NCBI GenBank assembly: GCA_964621215.1
Contig: CAZULF010000007.1
Coordinates: forward strand, 1 to 34,954
From: CAZULF01 sp964621215
GTDB lineage: Bacteria; Pseudomonadota; Gammaproteobacteria; UBA1113
DNA length: 34,954 nucleotides
Reading direction: 5' to 3'
The number at the start of each line of letters is the position of its first letter. Position 1 is the stretch's first letter. Below the pieces are notes generated by a model. The model worked only from the letters and a program-made list of their open reading frames with translations, was not told where the DNA came from and made no database searches. The position numbers and the translations under genes are program-made. This document shows, piece by piece, positions 32,448 to 34,954 of this stretch.

Positions 32448-33735
32448 TTCTACCCTGACACAACATTTATCACACCTGCCGGTTTCTTGTCGGCGGGTGT
32501 ATGTCGGTTACAGTGGTGGTTTAGATTCTTCCGTTTTATTGCATGCACTAGTTACAGCTAACATGGTTACACCGGTGCGTCAGATTATCGCTATTCACAT
32601 TCATCATGGTTTAAGTCCGCATGCTGATGCATGGACAGCACATTGTCAAACCGTCACTCAGCAATTAAACATTCCGCTGCAAATTGTGCGAGTCGACGCT
32701 AAAGCCGGAACAGGGCAGAGCCCGGAAGCAGCAGCGCGTGCAGCACGTTATAAAGCGTTCGCCGATATTATTCAGACTGATGATGTATTGATGCTAGCGC
32801 ATCACAGCGATGATCAAGCAGAAACTTTTTTATTGCAATTATTACGTGGGGCAGGGGTGCGCGGATTATCTGCTATGCCAGCGTTTATTGAATTCGCGAG
32901 CGGTTGGTTAAGTCGGCCCTTATTGTCACTTTCTCGACAACAATTGCAGACCTATGCTACGGAACAGGGTTTACGTTGGATCGATGATGAAAGCAACGAC
33001 AATACCGATTTCGATCGTAATTATTTACGACATCACATTATGCCGTTGCTCAATGCAAGATGGCCCGCTGCAGCAGAGTGTATCTCTCGCAGTGCATCTC
33101 ATTGCGTCGAAGCGGATGGTTTGATTCAGGAATTGGCGACGATAGATTATGTGAGTGTGGTTGTGCAGTCTCCTTTCCTTCTCTCTACGCCGCAAGATTG
33201 CGCTTTCCGCAGTCAACAAACACAACTCGACATCCAAAAACTAACGCAGCTCGATGAGCCTCGTCAACGCAATCTCCTCCGCTATTGGCTACATCAGCTT
33301 AATCTCCCCATGCCATCCGCCAAAAAACTGCAACAAATTTTACAAACGGTGATCCACAGTCGCCACGATGCCACCCCAATAGTCAATTGGCCCGGCGCAG
33401 AAGTCCGACGCTTTCGTCATCATCTTTACGCCATGCCGCCATTACCATTACATGATGTTACGTGGCAATGTGAATGGGATGTGCAACGAGATTTAGTTTT
33501 ACCAGCGGATATCGGTGTGTTAAAAGCAAAAAATTATAAAGAGTTAGCCGCAGGAAAAGCATTAACTATCAAATTCCGCCAAGGCGGTGAAGTGATCGCA
33601 TTACCTGGCCGTGCGGGTCATCATAGTCTGAAAAAACTTATGCAAGAATGGAATATCCCACCATGGTTACGCGACCGAATTCCGCTGATTTATCGCGATG
33701 GAGAGTTAGTCCATGTAGCCTGGACGGAGTGCTAG
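32437..33735 (+). CDS. tilS: tRNA(Ile)-lysidine synthetase
   Basis: TilS attaches lysine to C34 of the CAU-anticodon tRNA(Ile), so that it reads AUA and is charged with isoleucine; it is essential. The start is the ATG at 32437, inside the last codons of accA (11-base overlap), giving 432 residues. The PP-loop SGGLDS is at 26-31, followed by IHIHHGLSPHADAW, HHSDDQAETFLLQLLRGAGVRG and the C-terminal substrate domain with KKLMQEWNIPPWLRDRIPLIY. The final residues, HVAWTEC, and the stop codon are encoded by a family B palindrome, so the native C-terminus appears to have been replaced. accA-tilS is a frequent gammaproteobacterial pair. Confidence 0.95.
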   Translation: MVVNSTLTQHLSHLPVSCRRVYVGYSGGLDSSVLLHALVTANMVTPVRQIIAIHIHHGLSPHADAWTAHCQTVTQQLNIPLQIVRVDAKAGTGQSPEAAARAARYKAFADIIQTDDVLMLAHHSDDQAETFLLQLLRGAGVRGLSAMPAFIEFASGWLSRPLLSLSRQQLQTYATEQGLRWIDDESNDNTDFDRNYLRHHIMPLLNARWPAAAECISRSASHCVEADGLIQELATIDYVSVVVQSPFLLSTPQDCAFRSQQTQLDIQKLTQLDEPRQRNLLRYWLHQLNLPMPSAKKLQQILQTVIHSRHDATPIVNWPGAEVRRFRHHLYAMPPLPLHDVTWQCEWDVQRDLVLPADIGVLKAKNYKELAAGKALTIKFRQGGEVIALPGRAGHHSLKKLMQEWNIPPWLRDRIPLIYRDGELVHVAWTEC

Positions 33736-33750
33736 CGGAATCCAGGCTAC
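33715..33750. repeat. Family B palindromic repeat overlapping the 3' end of tilS
   Basis: GTAGCCTGGA (33715-33724) and TCCAGGCTAC (33741-33750) are the arms, around CGGAGTGCTAGCGGAA. The element begins within the tilS coding sequence and supplies its TAG stop (33733-33735). It also ends six bases before the stop of the convergent U-box gene. Confidence 0.85.
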
Positions 33751-33756
33751 GGGAGC

Positions 33757-34954
33757 TTACTTTCTTTTTGGCGACGACGATGAGGATCCTGCTGCTGGAG
33801 TTGAACTAAATGCAGATGAAGAGCTGCTCATTAAGCCATGTCGTTCTGCTGCTGCAGCATAAGAGGGTGCTGCAGCTGAAATAGATGGACTCGATCGATG
33901 TTGTTGCAAAAACGCTTCCATTTCCTGCTTTAATTCAACAGCTTCATAAATTTGACTCGGATCATAAGGTTCTTGCGTAACAGGATTCCTTGGAGGATTA
34001 TGCCCATTATTTTTATCTTCTATCAAATAACGTTCAAGTGCTAAACGCTCCGTATAAAATTTATTACCATCAGGTTGTTCTATATAAACTGGATCACTCA
34101 TGACTTTATAAGATAAACCGCATCTAAACTGGCCTGGAATTGCATTTAAATCAACATCAGCATTGATAAAAACTTGCGTTTGATTTAATGGTCCAATTCT
34201 ATTTTGAAGTGGATTTGTCTGACTTTTATCTTGTTCTAATTTATCTTGAACTTGTATTATTTTTTTTCTTAAAAGAATTAAATTCATATTTAATCCGCTA
34301 ATATCGGCTTCCCACAATTCGCGCATGCCAACAAGGCTTTTTAATTGATGAAATACATATACCATCTCGCCTTCACTATGTTGATTAAAGTCTTGCGATA
34401 AGGCATAAGTGGTCTCTTGACATGAACCAATTAAAAAGGAGAGTGTTTTAGCAGTAATCCCTAAGGGTTGTGTTATTTTAGCAAATGCAGTTTGTAATCG
34501 TTTAGCTTCTCCAGCCAGGTTATTTTTCTCATATGTTTTCATAATATTAGATAGCACAGAGGCGTATCCCACAATTTCAAATTTTATTTTTTCAAGTTTG
34601 AAGCTTTCAATTTTCCCTGCGATTTTTTGCATATAACGATGTTCTTGCTCGCGCAAAACAAGAAGTTTTCCTAAAGCAGGAATTTGACGCTGTGTTACAA
34701 ATAAAATTTTAATAATGGTGTCGCTATCTTTAAAAAAATGTTGGTTGAAATCAGGATGAATTGCATGTGTCTTATATATGTTTAGCAATTGCTCAGAGGA
34801 ATACATTTCTGCTAAGATCAAGCTTCTAAACAATATTGTCGCTGCGGTAATATTATATACGGCAGCTTCTAATAGATATTCTTTATGGGTATTAATAACC
34901 GATACCATTCCCGTAGTTTTGTGCCAATAATAAGCCAGCTCTGCGTAGATATCA
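33757..34954 (-). CDS. U-box domain protein, possible secreted host-directed E3 ubiquitin ligase (probably 5'-partial)
   Basis: An ATG at 34908 gives 383 residues, but the frame stays open for 15 further codons to the window edge (ending ...ELAYYWHKTTG before that Met), so the true start may lie outside. Residues about 1-255 are mostly helical, with a basic coiled-coil-like stretch near 210-230, and match no family I recognise. Residues about 257-336 read as a U-box: IPGQFRCGLSYKVMSDPVYI, then TERLALERYLIE, RNPVTQEPYDPSQI and ELKQEMEAFLQQ. The tail is Ser/Ala-rich and ends SSSSSPKRK. In Legionella, U-box proteins such as LubX are Dot/Icm effectors that ubiquitinate host proteins. Secretion here is inferred only. 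It is convergent with tilS. Confidence 0.75.
   Translation of the reverse strand, partial: DIYAELAYYWHKTTGMVSVINTHKEYLLEAAVYNITAATILFRSLILAEMYSSEQLLNIYKTHAIHPDFNQHFFKDSDTIIKILFVTQRQIPALGKLLVLREQEHRYMQKIAGKIESFKLEKIKFEIVGYASVLSNIMKTYEKNNLAGEAKRLQTAFAKITQPLGITAKTLSFLIGSCQETTYALSQDFNQHSEGEMVYVFHQLKSLVGMRELWEADISGLNMNLILLRKKIIQVQDKLEQDKSQTNPLQNRIGPLNQTQVFINADVDLNAIPGQFRCGLSYKVMSDPVYIEQPDGNKFYTERLALERYLIEDKNNGHNPPRNPVTQEPYDPSQIYEAVELKQEMEAFLQQHRSSPSISAAAPSYAAAAERHGLMSSSSSAFSSTPAAGSSSSSPKRK

Overview
The window (34,954 bp, moderately AT-rich) looks like chromosome from a gammaproteobacterium, most likely of the Legionellales (Legionella/Coxiella/Berkiella-like). The grounds are inference from gene content: gatCAB beside mreBCD, a pilABCD-coaE-zapD-mutT-secA block, a DciA-type helicase loader beside secA, hmgA, and a U-box protein of the kind used as host-directed effectors by intracellular members of this order. 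No rRNA, tRNA, CRISPR array, phage or transposase gene was seen.

Layout. 1-2370 (minus): gatC-gatA-gatB (gatB runs off the left edge), the tRNA-dependent amidotransferase. 2706-7105 (plus): the rod-shape operon mreB-mreC-mreD, disturbed by a perfect 1,872-bp tandem duplication. The order is now mreB, mreC, truncated mreD, headless mreB, a second mreC and an intact mreD. 7118-10231: yhdP. 10494-11967: an AbiE-type toxin-antitoxin cassette with a near-consensus promoter flanked by a duplicated operator-like motif, lying between yhdP and tldD, which are neighbours in E. coli. 12033-16013: tldD and its partner pmbA/tldE, separated by upp and a stray type IV pilin gene on the other strand. 16082-18990 (minus): ppsA and dciA. 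19041-22068 (plus): secA and mutT. 22126-28084 (minus): zapD, coaE, pilD, pilC, pilB and pilA. 28344-31398 (minus): hmgA and an ArnT-like membrane glycosyltransferase. 31506-33735 (plus): accA and tilS. 33757 to the right edge (minus): the U-box protein, probably 5'-partial.

Almost every intergenic space carries a short palindromic repeat. I distinguish three recurring families: A (core CCCGCGG...CCGCGGG), B (core GTAGCCTGGAT...ATCCAGGCTAC) and C (core CCCCTCTCCCGC-TT-GCGGGAGAGGGG), plus a single palindrome beginning GTCATGC. They occur at convergent junctions, inside operons, and in one case form the last codons of tilS.

Most genes are housekeeping: translation fidelity, cell shape and division, envelope lipid transport, protein export, cofactor and fatty-acid synthesis, and type IV pili. 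The points most worth a second look are the mreBCD duplication, the AbiE cassette and its operator, the U-box protein and the repeat families.
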